Assembly (NCBI GenBank): GCA_014871385.1
Contig: CM026426.1
Span: forward strand, 14,105,810 to 14,169,809
Origin: Ceratodon purpureus
Taxonomy: Eukaryota > Streptophyta > Bryopsida > Pseudoditrichales > Ditrichaceae
Reading direction: 5' to 3'
Length of the DNA stretch: 64,000 nt
Shown in pieces: positions 25,201 through 36,244 of this stretch. The position numbers and the translations under genes were made by a program. How positions within the stretch are numbered: position 1 is the first letter of the stretch; each line of letters begins with the position of its first letter. Below the pieces are notes generated by a model. That model was given only the letters and a program-made list of their open reading frames with translations, searched no databases and was not told where the DNA came from.

Positions 25201-27686
25201 ACATGCATAACATAATGATTACAAAATGACTCCAGAACTTAACAACAAACAGGATGCTTCGGCATCAACAGAGCAAAAGTGTTTTCAAAACAAATCCACA
25301 AAAGAACTGCCGGTGCCGGCACTTCTTTGCATTGCTCGGGTGACGAAAATAAAATGTGCACCGATTCCGTAAAATGTAGGAAACTGACAGTCCAAAGGTC
25401 CATTAAAAGAATAGCCGGCACCGGCAGATGTCTTAGAATCTTGAAGTTAGCCAATATTACTGTACAATATAAGTGAAATACGCTCTACCGGCACGATAAT
25501 ATTGGAGGTTGATATTTAGTAGTTTCTGGAAGAATACGGGTGTTTCAAGCAATGCCGGCACCGGCAGTAAAGAAAGTAGCCTTAAATTGACAATACAATA
25601 GTCTCACCTGTTACTGCAAGCAAGAATCTTTTGGAGCCAATGCCGGCACCGGCGGTTCTAATTTGACCTAAGTAGAAACATGTTACCACTAACAAGAGCT
25701 CGGTTCTGAACGCCATGCTCCACAATTATCAACATATCCTATGTATATAGAACTGCCGGCACCGGCAATGCTAGATAAAGGTTTGAAAAACCATGTGAAC
25801 TCGTTGCCTAATTATGCTCCGTCTTGTACAGTGGGCTGACATTGCAAATTGTAGACTAATGGCTCCTAAACAAATGACATTATGTATCTCATGTTATGGA
25901 ACCGCTGACACCGGCACTACTTGAGAAGGGATGAATGTTCCTAATATTCTACTGATCGCATTGCTTGGGATGGTCTACGTTTTGTTTTTTAATCTTGTGA
26001 ACTTGCTGTCTACGATGCCCTCTAAGGAACTGCCGGTGCCGGCAGTTCGTAATGTAGCCAAAATGCATATCAATACTCTACTCAAAACTTACTGCTCTCG
26101 GGAACCGCCGGCACCGGCACTCCTAATCTAGACAATTAAAGACAGACGCCTCACAACTGCATCCGTCACAACTACCGAACCACTCACAAACAAAACCAAA
26201 AAAATAAAATAATAAAAAATGCCGACGCTCCACCACTCACCGCAATTCCTCTGCGAAGCTCCATACCCTAACTCGAGGCCACAAACCTGACCTCCATCGC
26301 AACGAGCCTCCATCGGAAATCCAGGTTTTGTGAGGCATCACGGTAACCGCCGGCACCGGCACTTGTTATGGAGGTCTAGAATTGCCGAAACCTAATTCGA
26401 AACTATCCTCTTCTATGCGGGAATTTCTTTGGAGGGCATGCGCAGTAGGGCACATACTGTCAGGATTAATAATTTCCTAACCATCGCTCACCACCGAGAC
26501 TGAACTCTAAACTTGCACTAGGCTTTGAAGATGGGAAGCACTACAGCGATGAAAACCAATCAAACGAGAACAGAAGTGAAAAAATGCAAACAAAGTTATC
26601 AACAAGCTCACCTTCAACATGCTCGCGATTTGAGTTTCCATCGTTGTTGCCGTCAGTCTCTTGTCTGGATCTTTGAGTACACGGCAACTCCTGCTCCTGC
26701 AACCCTTTAGAAATCTCCTGCTCCGGAGTCACTTTCGACATCGCTGCGGCCTTTTTGTTGTTAATTGTCTGTGAGTCAACATGAAAGCAAGAGGTTAGCA
26801 GAAATTAGGGATTAGCTACACAAAAAAAACCCTCATACTGAATGACAAAATGATAGCCACAAATTGTAAAACTAACCAAACAATACCACAACAGCGCAAA
26901 ACTTTGAAGTATCGCTGGAGTGCGAAGGTTACACACAGACGAGGAGATACTCGAAGTCCTGCAGACCTAGCTCGCGGCAGATGATTCGAAAAAGAGCTCT
27001 AGGTCTGTTTGCGACAATATTATATACTATTACCTTAGGAACCCTAACAAGAAAGGACTCTGAATCGAAAGGTTGATAGTTGAGAGTGCCAGTTCTAAAT
27101 CCACATCATGACTTGATAGTTGAGATCAAAATAAGACCCACAAGATGTAAAATGTACCCAACAATGCTACAACAGCGCAAACACTTTGGTGAAACACTGC
27201 ATTACCAAGGAAACAGTTGCGTAGAAATAGAGCTCGGCAATGGAAGGTCTCGGCAGTTGGTTCGAAATCGAGCTTTGGGGTCTGTGTGGTGATCGACAAT
27301 ATAATAATACCAAGGGAACCATAACAAGAAAGGACATTGAACCGAAAGTGACATTCTTAATCCACATCATGACTTGTGCATTCCAGGGTCAAATCAAAAT
27401 GCTGGCCATTACATACCTTTTCACCACCACTGTTGTTGGAGGTAGAGTCCGAGATAATAGGTTTCCTTGATTTACCACGACGCTCATATTGCTTCGTGCT
27501 TTCGTCCTCTCCTTTCTCTACCTGTGAAGTTTCGGCCGTTCTATCGAAATCTAATGTTTTCGCAACGCCAGCCATCTCAATCACGGCGTCCTTCTTCTTC
27601 CTCCCCATTCTACTAACCTCTAACTGCCTCTTAGTACTATAATAAAACTTGCCTCTCTTCTTCCTCTTCCTAGTCTCAGCTTGCAT
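19214..27686 (-). CDS. ParB/Srx-like + beta-class DNA amino-methyltransferase-like fusion protein (multi-exon)
   Basis: Exons on - run about 27686-27417 (ATG, basic NLS-like RKRKKRGK), 26770-26613, 24952-24353, 24243-24042, 23941-23526, 21524-20616, 20526-20178, 20081-19798, about 19714-19520 and about 19430-19214. A ParB/sulfiredoxin-like domain ends in FMVWDGNHRLQAW (about 24468-24506). A helical middle and an acidic linker (DDEEEEDIEAM) follow. The C-terminal part shows MDLVIADFPDG (about 20434-20465, in the place of motif IV DPPY), then GLVADLTAGIG (motif I) and HVVALEADASIFEEIL (motif II). The IV-then-I order is that of beta-class N4C/N6A methyltransferases, and ParB-methylase fusions are known in bacteria and phages. 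The DFPD departs from DPPY, so activity is uncertain. One-base slips are likely near 21490 (T run) and 19700. The last exon has TAG before TGA, and the final splice phase is unresolved. Confidence 0.6.
21597..26363. repeat. Array of about 16 copies of palindrome ACTGCCGG-CA-CCGGCAGT in introns of the methyltransferase gene
   Basis: Copies (most full-length) start at 21671, 21746, 22448, 23436, 25030, 25104, 25306, 25412, 25551, 25639, 25752, 25901, 26029, 26104 and 26346, with half sites near 21597 and 25488. The arms are 8 bases around a 2-base CA/TG centre. All lie in two introns of the ParB-like/methyltransferase gene: 5 in the 23.5-21.5 kb intron and 11 in the 26.6-24.95 kb intron. Spacing is irregular (about 75-260 bp) and spacers share nothing, so this is neither CRISPR nor a simple satellite. 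Confidence 0.9.
22526..23302 (+). CDS. Unclassified 258-codon ORF nested in an intron on the opposite strand
   Basis: The frame is open over 777 bases, GC-richer than the flanking intron, with a Ser/Gln-rich composition (SSDVAEQQQQH, DGRSSFSESSYSEAQDGG). A second frame from 22494 also looks protein-like for about 100 codons (SAPSSPRMNYRDPSN), so a frameshift between them is possible. It lies antisense within the largest intron of the methyltransferase gene. It may be a captured host gene fragment. No family is recognised. Confidence 0.25.
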   Translation: MASRPPQSWGGGFCTFHATVDICKHNGSSWFYGRKLVQCWSRFGTIITKDELQGSVQHAVSVPAAAGSSDVAEQQQQHGLRHHPHSDGGTRLRPATSPSRYRDHLGQTDDRLLRPLQQPVVVTSDILQQELFLFDGHKSAHSQYAEGVARVQVPQYLGHNPFQDGRSSFSESSYSEAQDGGDGRRQRERGLFNSPFIPRISILEKIFKTTVSPRQSHYRFTQDTKRNSWIGVFIIVAMKSTRAGLGVVAGDAQARMNK

Positions 27687-28365
27687 GTCACATCAAAAGA
27701 AGCAGTTGCATACAAAGCTAGACATATATAAGAATGACTCCAGTACATTGGGCAATGATGTTCTATTGGCATAGGACGATGAATGTGATGCACTGTTCCT
27801 TTACAAGATTCGATTAGAAACGGCGCTTATTATAAATATATATAAAAGTTAAAAGGACAAAAATTAAAGTTAGTCCACGACATAAATAAATCAAGAATGA
27901 CGGCGCATATCTAACAATCATAAATGTCCAACAAATAAAATAACAGGCATGATGGCAAGGAGTTTTTTATAATAATTAGTGGCAAATCTATTTCAATCTG
28001 GGGTACTCTAAATACAATGTACTCTTGCGTTAGAGAACTAATAATAAGTTAGTATTTATGATTCATTCTACATTTAAAACATTATTCTACTTTACGCTTA
28101 ATGGGACGGCTAATATTAATGAGAGAGAATTAGGTGAGCAAGTAGAATTCTAAGCATGATGTTCCAATCAGTAAGGGCGGCTACATGATAACAATAAGTA
28201 GAATGCCAGCTAACCTAACGAACTACATTCGTTCATTTATGTTTTTTTGAAAATTAGGTGGGTCCTGACAGTTACACTATTGCATAAATTGATTACAATC
28301 GAAGCAACATTCCTCTCATTCTAGAATTTCGAATTCTTTACTCAAGTACTATCCTCTCCCCTGCG
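27687..28365. promoter_or_regulatory. Divergent intergenic region between the methyltransferase gene and the MULE transposase
   Basis: A 679-bp gene-free interval separates ATG 27686 (-) from ATG 28366 (+). It is AT-rich with several TATA-like runs, for example tataaatatatataaaag near 27830-27850. By position it must hold both promoters, so the two genes could be co-regulated. No copy of either dispersed palindrome occurs here. Confidence 0.45.
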
Positions 28366-31300
28366 ATGGCTCATCTCCCTGCAGACAGAGTGTTAGGCAT
28401 GGCCGTGCTCAGAGCACATGGTGTTGGTATTCCACTTACAGTACGTGTAGATGAGGATGGCTTGGCCCTTGTGACGGCACAACGCCTTAGCCTCAGATTT
28501 CACTTCAGAGAGGAGACTGTCTGTTTAGAGGAAGAGATTTATGATGATGAGACAAATGAGATTACACATACGCTAGATCAGGTTTCTGAGAAAGATGATG
28601 ATGATAACAGGTTCTGGAACCTTTATTCTAGTAGATACAGAATTTATGGTCTTACAGAGTCCCAGATGCAGGCGTCTACAAAGATTCTAACTTCTCGTAG
28701 ATCCTCTACTATTCAGACTCCTCTGCCTCGTGATGTGAAGGTTAAGGTAGAGCCTGGCTTGGACACTCCTGATGTAACACCAGTCATCTCCCTCTCCTCA
28801 GATGAAGAGACTAGTCCCCTGAAAGCATCACTTCCTTTGCCTAGAGAGAATGTAGTTTCTAGCACGCCAGCTACAGTACCAGACAAATGTGCCAGTACCT
28901 CCCAGACATCAAAGGAGGAGACTGTCAACATACAGCCACTCATTAGGACACTTGCAGAGAGACCTGGGAGGAAAAATATTTTAAAGAGAATAGATTTCGC
29001 TACAGTTCTTCAGGAGAAGGTGGAGTACTTACCTGCAGTCTTCAACAACAATATGATATTTGAGCTTCCTCCAGTTGGTGACGGGGCTTCCAAGACGCAA
29101 GCGAAGGCTATGAAGGGGATGGACAAGCGTTACGACGGCCACGTTTGGACGAAGACAATCACTACCAACATCACTAACGAGTTCGGTCTGTCGTTCCGTC
29201 ATTCCACCTGCGTTGGTTGGCTGCGCTGCGTCAACAAAGAATGTGAATTTCTCAACCGTCGACCTCGAATCGTTGAGGTAAACGAGACTGAGTTTGAGGG
29301 CAGTACCCTCCAAGCTTTTACAGTGAATCAGCCACCCCGAGCGGATGCAACACTTGTCTGCAAGGTATGTAAAGAACCTCCTGCATGTATCGCTACATGC
29401 GGAGCCAAGATTTATTACGTTCTAGGTAAATCCAACCAGACTAGGGCATGTATCCATCAAGGAACACATAATCATCCAGTGAAGGTTGGGGACTATAGAG
29501 ACACTAAGGAAGAGATGAATAGCTTGATTGAAGAGCAGGTGGAGAATACTCCCCGGGCTACGTAGAGTGCCGTTGTCTTATAGGCCAGCAAGATTCTTAT
29601 TGGGAACTACCTCCTACAGCCTGAGGACGCTCCACCGAAGAAGCTGAGCATGGAGGAGCTCATTCCTGTACTTGACCGGTGCAAGGACATGGCTTCCCCA
29701 AATATCCGCAACAAGGTGATGACGTTCAAGCAATTGAGAAGGTAGGGAGTGATAGACGCCATCACCAAACTCCGTGGGATCAGTTTGTGGGCCTTCGTCC
29801 AGGAGAACAAGTTCCCGGGCCAGGGAGCTGAGAGAGAGAAGGTCTTTGTCTTCAAGATGTCAGAGATTGGGAAAGGTAGTGGAGTCGACTTGGTCACCAG
29901 AATGCAGCCAGGTGGGGATCTGGACAATGCTTGGATCATGTTCGACCACGTAAAGCGGGTGCGGGATTGGTCCACGATGGCTTGCCATGTATATGACTCC
30001 AGCTACTGCGGGGTCATGACGATTGCAAGTTGCGACATGCAATCTGAGGACACTGAAGCCCAGCTGGTCTTCTGGAAGAACCTCAACATCGTTATGGAGA
30101 GGAATGGCGTTGCAGCGCCAAACTTCAAGGGCTTCATGGCGGACAACGCACAAGCAAATTGGAATGCGGTGCGTATCCTCTACGGAAATGGCAACAAAGA
30201 AGACAAAATGGAGGATCGGGAAAGGTCCTGCTTGTTCCACTGGACCCAGAACATGGTCCAGTATACTGACAAGTATTTTTCCGAAGAGCTCCGGGAACAG
30301 CACAAGAAGATGTGCAACCAGTATAGGACAGCGACGACTTTGACAGAGGCGGACACTCTTTATCACGCGTTGCAAGCATGGTGGATATCTACTGGGGTCC
30401 TGGGAGAGAAGGCCCTAACCAATCTGGGGACTTGGCTCGCATTCTGGCACCACCGCTTCCGTCAGTGGGGTGGATTCATGTCTGCGGTATGATGCTACTA
30501 AACCCTTCTACTGTACTTGTTTTCTGTTTAGGTAAACTTAATCGACATCACTTCTATAATTGATTCTAATTACTGTAATTGCTTCAACTGCAGAAATTTA
30601 CTGAAGAAGAACTCACGGAGATGCCGACTTGTAACCTCGCCGAAACAGTTCACAATTAGTGGTTACAAGCATGAGGTAATAACGGCAGCGACCTCTATGT
30701 TGCGACTGTGGACGATTACGTTAGAGGCTTTCTGCAAGTGGTAAACTACTACCAGTTCCTGAAAGGTGATGTAGGCGGAACTGGACCTTCGAAGAAGGAA
30801 CTCAAGCTTTAAATGGCGGAACGCAGGGCGAAGAAAACAGGAAATCCTGTAGTCCTTGAAGATCCCATGCTTGATATGCCTGGAGCAGATGAGTTCTGCA
30901 CCCGTCAGCCTGTCATGCCGGGTGAGGAAGTGTTTGGATCACAGAAGCGTAAGGCAGACGTTCCCATCAGAGCTGACGAGGAGTCACACCGACCAGACAA
31001 GGTTAACTTCTCACGTCCTAGAGGTGTAGGACGTAACGTTCGAGCTTGCCCTGTCCAGCTGCCCATCATCGTGGAGGACAATTCTGAAGAAGAAGAGGCC
31101 CAAGAATCTCCCGCCCAAGAAGTTTACTGGCCCTCAGCGTCTCCTGTGAACGAGGTCGGGGTTCGCCATGTCAACGCTGTTGAAGAAACCAAGGTTGATG
31201 TGAAGGAGTGGCACATTGCAAGACTTCACAAAGCTTCTGCAAAGTGCTGCTGGGCCCAAAGAGCTGGTACCAAAAAGAAGTGTACTGAGAGAATCGTCAG

Positions 31301-32126
31301 GGGCCCAATCTTCACTACTGCACCGACCTACACCGGAGTTTGGACTAACTATCGCAGGAATACGGTTGAGAGGACAGAGTTCTTCTTCTGCTCCGATGAT
31401 ATTGAGCGCTGCGTGAAAGGCACAAGGCGCAAGTGGGTTGCACACTACTCCAAGGACCAGGAAGTGCCGCCAATTCCAGAGGTCTGGCCCGTAAAACTAG
31501 GTACTAACTTGAAGCTCCCAGAGATCCTCGCCCTTGAAGCTGCAGGGTTCCAACTCCCGCCAAAGAAGCCAGTCTCCCCAAGATGTCTCTTCTCGTGTGC
31601 TCCGCCTCCTGCAAACCTCGCTTCGATGCCGATTCCAGCAGAAGCTGACCGCTACCCTGGTAAGCGAGATGGGAAGATGGTCAAACGCACAGCAACTCAA
31701 CCTAACCCGGCGCAGCGACTCTCCATGGGCTCCTCTCAGTCCCTCAAGGCTCGCCTCCGTTCCATCACCATGATACCTCATCCAAGCCATGGTTGCATCA
31801 TCAGGCTGGATTCGGGCATTGCTCCGAACATCACACAGTACCACATCACCATCACCTCTTACCCGAGTTGCACTTGTTCAGCTTTCACGAAGACGATGAC
31901 TAAGTTCCGAGGAAAGATACAGTTTTCATACTGTAAACATATTTATTACATCCTATTAAAGGTCTGCAACCGCAATCCAGAGGCCGAGCTTTTCATCCAT
32001 GCGCCTACCTTTAGTTTCAACGAAGTCAAGCTAGTCCTAGAGAACGGAATCTTGACACACCCTTTGGCCAAAAAGTAGGAGGCACTTTACTATTATGGCT
32101 TCATGCAAATATTTAGCCTTTGGTGA
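28366..32126 (+). CDS. MULE-type transposase (FLYWCH/GCM-like zinc finger, MULE DDE domain, SWIM finger)
   Basis: Exon 1 is 28366-30486 and exon 2 is 30594-32126, joined in phase 0 across a 107-bp GT-AG intron. The N-terminal half has an acidic, SUMO-like motif region (VKVEPG, VISLSSDEE). The zinc finger HSTCVGWLRCVNKECEFL...HNHPVK follows at about codons 280-375. The MULE core shows MTIASCDMQSEDTEAQ and GFMADNAQANWNAV with the first two acidic residues. The C-terminus has CTCSAFTK...SYCKHIYY, a SWIM CxC-CxH finger. In-frame TAG occurs at 29563, 29581, 29743, 30657 and 32076 and TAA at 30810. A single TGA at 30672 is a true nonsense codon under any code considered. With no frameshift in 1,200 codons the copy is young or unusual. 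It is the likely mobiliser of the 21.8-kb element. Confidence 0.8.
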
Positions 32127-32282
32127 TTGAATTTTTCCTTGTACTGAGTCAGCAATACAAATCTCGTATTGCCTATTTCAATATAAAGGTTTTGTCATTC
32201 ACATTTATTACATTGTGTTACAATAGCATTCATTTCGACAAGTGGCATTTGTTATTTATATCAACGCACAATTGGACTGTAC

Positions 32283-32813
32283 TCATTCCATGAATACATT
32301 TAAATATAGATTTTATTGCTTGAACTTAATGCGTTTAGGTATCCCTTTCGCATTTTCACCAAAATCACTAACTACCTCCTGCACTACAGGACAGGCTACA
32401 CTGCACTTCATTGTTCGTTCCCCAATTGGCACTTGTCGTAAACGGGGACGTTTCAACAATGGAATAGCTTCACTCTTTCCACGTAATGCCTCCCTAGAAT
32501 AAGTCCCCGGTGGAATCTTCCCGACCTTAGAGTATGCATGAGGTGCCAAAGGGACAACCGGTTCCTCTAGGGAAACTACGTGAACACTTGGCTCTGACAC
32601 AGCCACTAGGTCTCCTATCACATCTACTTTCACTTCCACGCCATCATTTCCAGAATGCCCTTCAGTGCACCCATTCAACTCCTCTTCCCCATCGACCTCC
32701 ACATACGGATGAAATGGGCCAACGACATCACCAAGTGAGATAGTGGTTTCCGCAGCAGCTTCCATATCACAACATGCTCTCATTAGAACCTGATTCAAGA
32801 AGAGAACAAACAA
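32283..32813 (-). CDS. Small acidic protein, unknown function
   Basis: A probable exon begins after an AG near 32,795 (VLMRACCDMEAAAETTISL...), runs through an acidic/valine-rich stretch (EVDGEEELNGC, VKVDVIGDLVAVSEPSVHVVSLEEP) and ends in a basic tail (PRLRQVPIGERTMKCSV...KRIKFKQ). A TAA at 32313-32315 is followed ten codons later by TGA at 32283-32285. It is convergent with the MULE transposase. No family is recognised and the upstream exon was not found. Confidence 0.4.
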
Positions 32814-33376
32814 AGAGGATGAGACCTTCTACTGCAACTACTTAAATATCAAAGAGGTAGGTGCTCGGCGCCCTTAATTAGTGGGATATATAAGAATGTA
32901 TAAATATTATAACCTTAGTGACTTGAATAGGTATTGAAGTCTATATCTATCTCTTGAATTTTAATCCTTCTTTTATTTTCCACATTTCATCTACATGTTT
33001 TACAAGTTATATTTTTCTACCCTTGAATCTATCTTTCTTTTTTCTACCCTTCAGTCCATCATTCTTTATATATAATTCACCTTATTTCAATTTCTTTTCT
33101 TTTCCTTTAACTGATTTATGAATTTGTATTCATAACTTATTCCCTACACATGCAATATATCCTCATGCTACGTTCTCAATCTAATTTTGCTTTTTTTTAT
33201 ATGTCTAGTAATGATTTTTAATATTCACTTGATATGATTCATTTACCTCCCTCCACCACTGTCTTTAATTTTTTTATTTTTTTAAAAATGGTACAAAAAA
33301 ATACAACAGTTAAGAAAGTCCAGGTCATTTCAATATATATGTTTATTAATGCAGAGATGCTGATGTATCAATAATT
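32814..33376. other. Spacer without a gene
   Basis: T-rich, low-complexity DNA. I see no coding signal. Confidence 0.5.
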
Positions 33377-33835
33377 TCAAAATGATCTATGCATAGAAGA
33401 GACCCATATATCAGGTGCTGGCACCACCTTTTCTCGTGGCTGAAACCAAAGAAAATTGACCCTATACTCTCTTAGGAATAACCTCAGCCGATCTAATTCA
33501 CAACAACTCAATTCGCCTAAAGATGCTCTCTCTAATCTATCATCATTAATTGGACGAGTTAATGACCAAGAACTCTTAAAGATTTTCCAGTTCTCGTTAA
33601 AGCTGCATGATTCATACTCCTTCTTCGAAGTCCAGTGTTGTCCCGGGTATGTATCATAATCCCACTTGGCAAGTCGAAGACAAGCGTATTCGGAACTGCC
33701 ATCAATCTCACGTTTCCATAACTTCGATACAGCACGAGCATTCTCAACATCTTGAAAGGTTATCACCGCTAGAGTACTCCTAAACCTTGATGTACTACAC
33801 TCCACTAAATCCCAGGGGTCAGGTCCATTCGCCAT
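33377..33835 (-). CDS. Intact 152-residue ORF with F-box-tail-like sequence, possibly captured
   Basis: Starts at ATG 33835 and ends at TGA 33377-33379, with no internal TAG or TAA. The sequence has DVENARAVSKLWKREIDG, which resembles the VCKxW turn of F-box proteins. Tryptophan-rich segments follow (YDTYPGQHW, FKSSWSLTRP) with ERASLGELSCCELDRLR later. The F-box reading rests on one short motif. It lies near the right end of the nested element and is not a transposase, so it may be cargo. Confidence 0.45.
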   Translation of the reverse strand: MANGPDPWDLVECSTSRFRSTLAVITFQDVENARAVSKLWKREIDGSSEYACLRLAKWDYDTYPGQHWTSKKEYESCSFNENWKIFKSSWSLTRPINDDRLERASLGELSCCELDRLRLFLREYRVNFLWFQPREKVVPAPDIWVSSMHRSF

Positions 33836-34489
33836 GCGCTGAAGTAGTCAATGTAGAACTGTTTCACAAGCAATAACCTCAAGGGAGTCACTCATTCTCA
33901 CTAAAGTGTGCCTAAAACAACCCTAAATTGTATTCTACAAATCAATGCTCCTAGTGAGGTGAGGATCAAACTTGTGAGGTTTATATACGATTATGCTAGA
34001 CAAAATAAGCACCATCTGATCTTATCCGATAAGCTGAAATTATTGTTAGGGACAAAAACGTTTTCAAGGAATATATCTCGGTTCTAGCTACAACATTATC
34101 AAACCACTTTTTAATAATATCAGGATATTTTCAAAGTTTACATTTATGATTTTTGAATTATGTTTTAACTTTCTATATTAGCTAGTAACTAGCAAAAGCA
34201 AATAGCGTACTTTCACATCTTCAAAGAAATTCAGAATGACTCTACGAAAAAATTTCGTATTCATAGGAAAAAATGCATTTATAGTTGTAGATCTTTAAAA
34301 TGACATCATCATGACGTCAGCCCTAAATTTACAATATGAATGTGAATCTATTTAAAAAATTAGGTTTCAGATAATATATCCACGGCAATACATACACTTA
34401 GTTAATAAAATCTAAAATTATAACTCTTAATTTAGTAGTGGCCCACGGTTATAGGGTATACTCTTCTTCAGAAAAGTTGATGAAAAGTA
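33836..34489. other. Spacer without a gene
   Basis: AT-rich subterminal DNA of the nested element, with no coding or repeat signal I can support. Confidence 0.5.
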
Positions 34490-34562
34490 ATATTTCTGCT
34501 CTCCAAATCTCCGCTCGCCGCTCTCCGCTTGCCGCTCGCCGCACGCATGCTAACTTTCCCCG
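34490..34562 (-). repeat. Right terminal inverted repeat of the nested element
   Basis: Reverse complement of the left end: outer tip ...TTTCCCCG, then GCGGCGAGCGG/GCGGAGAGCGG units and gatttggagagcagaaa on the minus strand. Confidence 0.88.
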
Positions 34563-34570
34563 TACCTGCT
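34563..34570. repeat. Right copy of the 8-bp target site duplication
   Basis: TACCTGCT, identical to 12765-12772, directly outside the right end of the nested element. Confidence 0.9.
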
Positions 34571-36244
34571 CTACGCTTCTTTGTACCGCGATTCCCATGG
34601 TGACTTGATCGAACACCCAACCCTGCATTAGCGCGCTGTCTATAGAACTCAGTTTTAGAGACTGCCATGATGATCATCCAGCCTTTAAGGCAAACTTCAT
34701 CGTTTTCAAGGAGAACATACTTCCTATCTCCCCCACGACGTACATGTCTATGGACTTCTAGTTTGATGTGTGACCGTAGTTTGTGATCCGAAGACCACAT
34801 TTCGTGTCGCAGACTTTTCACCACTTTAGGGCTGATCTTCCTTGTGCACCTCCTCATGCAACAAGCTTTAGTAGACACTTCAAACAGCGACTGCTCGCTC
34901 GTCAGGCGCTGTAGTTTATCTGAACGCATGCGCTGTCGAACACGTGTTGTTCTGTATTGTCGTTTAGGGCCGACCCTCCGATCTCCCTGCACTTGCTTTT
35001 TGAACACTCTACCTAGGTCGAATAAAGACACACCATCGCAATTGGTAGCTCTTGACGACCATCGACAAAGCGAGTACTTCCAACCGGCAGGCACAAAGTC
35101 TTCGGCAAACGATTCCAAAATCAAGATGCCCACATCCTCTGAACCAAGTGGTTGACTGTCGACACAATCGGAGGGGTCGCAATTCCAAACCAAACCAGCA
35201 CCAACAAGTACTCCATCACTATTTAGAAGTTTGACGTTACGGTTCAGCCATTCAGGCCGAGGTAGTCCAGCACGGATAGGTTCAGGGTTTTCTCCACCAT
35301 ATTTCGTCTCACCCTCAGATTCAGGCCCACTTGATTCACCGTCAATCTCACTCTGCAGCACATGAGAGAATAGATACATTAATCTGTGCATGTTTTAATT
35401 ACGACACTAGTACAACAAGCATTGTATGTTATAATAGGGCGATGAACGGTCTTAGAAACAACTATGAGAGTAGTATTATAATTAGATGTAGTCTTACCGC
35501 AGTTGGAGTAGCCATTGGAGTCGGGTCTGGAAGACTGTCTCCAAGTAGAGCAGGATCTGTACATACAACAAGGGGTACCTTTTAACAATTCATATATTCG
35601 AATTGCTCCGACAATATAGAGCACTTGATATAGACATATTATCTCAATAAGTTACACCACGTTTGACTCGAAGTACCCCAAAAGGGAAGTAGTCGAATAT
35701 CATCTAGGTAAGCAAGAGAAATAACTTAATCCTGTTTAAAACCTGATTCGGATATAGAAATTTATTTTAATAAGCAGTAATAGTTCAGAGCGAACATTAC
35801 AGTGGACTCAAATAAATGTGGCAAGGATAAATCAGACGTTCAACAAAGAAGCTCAAGTTCATATGAAAAAATTATTAAGTGTAGGAACGAAAACAAATAT
35901 GCACATAATTTGTTGGAATTCAGGAGGGCTCCTTAATCCAAACTACATGTGAATCACCCTGTAATATATAAGCAATTCAATCATTTTCATTAATGTTAAT
36001 ACATATACATGCAACGTAAACAAACCATGATTCTATAACTTGGAAAGTATCTCACCGTTTAAGATGTCGGGCACGCGGATTGCAGCCTCCTCGATTTCTC
36101 CTTCAAAGAGAATCTGTGTTGCATACAACTCACATATATTAATAGCCTAGTCAGCGGAAACAAACACCAGATTGCCACGAAACATTCTCACGAAATGCAA
36201 TAAATATATACCTCTTCGGACACAGGGGCCTGGATATCCGCCAT
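34571..36244 (-). CDS. DUF7869-type transposase, 5' half (gene split by the nested element)
   Basis: Exons on - are 36244-36212 (ATG, MADIQAPVSEE), 36113-36057, 35560-35498 and 35352-34571, all with GT/AG borders and compatible phases. The first three encode an acidic, Pro-rich leader. The fourth holds a basic linker, then KACCMRRCTRKISPKVVKSL with paired cysteines and NDEVCLKGWMIIMAVSKTEFYR, the usual N-terminal pattern of DUF7869 transposon proteins. The exon stops at the target duplication. Across the nested element it continues in frame into 12764 (KKRRAGT + RQASAS). It was therefore one gene of at least seven coding segments before the insertion. Confidence 0.75.

Larger units (their letters stand above)
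12773..34562. mobile_element. Complete 21.8-kb nested DNA transposon, probably a giant Mutator-like element
   Basis: Ends begin CGGGG and carry about 75-bp terminal inverted repeats rich in GCGGCGAGCGG/GCGGAGAGCGG units, flanked by TACCTGCT duplications of 8 bp. Deleting the element plus one duplication copy joins ...KKRRAGT to RQASASLAC... in frame in the DUF7869 gene, which confirms both boundaries. An 8-bp duplication and long repeats suit Mutator-like elements, and a MULE-type transposase (28.4-32.1 kb) is inside, so I infer that it mobilised the element. Other content is a coiled-coil/zinc ORF, captured LRR exons, a ParB-like/methyltransferase gene and two small genes. The 18-bp TTAAGGTG palindromes found on both sides are absent inside, consistent with later insertion. 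Confidence 0.88.

Noticed and set aside
21597-26363. CRISPR-like array (repeat with unique spacers)
   Set aside because: The repeat is only 18 bp, variable and irregularly spaced (75-1000 bp), lies in introns, and there are no cas genes.
29860-30375. Minus-strand 171-codon frame antisense to the MULE transposase
   Set aside because: It is a shadow of the clearly coding plus-strand frame with DDE and splice evidence.
30672-30674. Internal TGA as selenocysteine or Trp codon
   Set aside because: All good gene ends in the window use TGA, and no selenocysteine element or Trp requirement is evident; a simple nonsense mutation is more likely.
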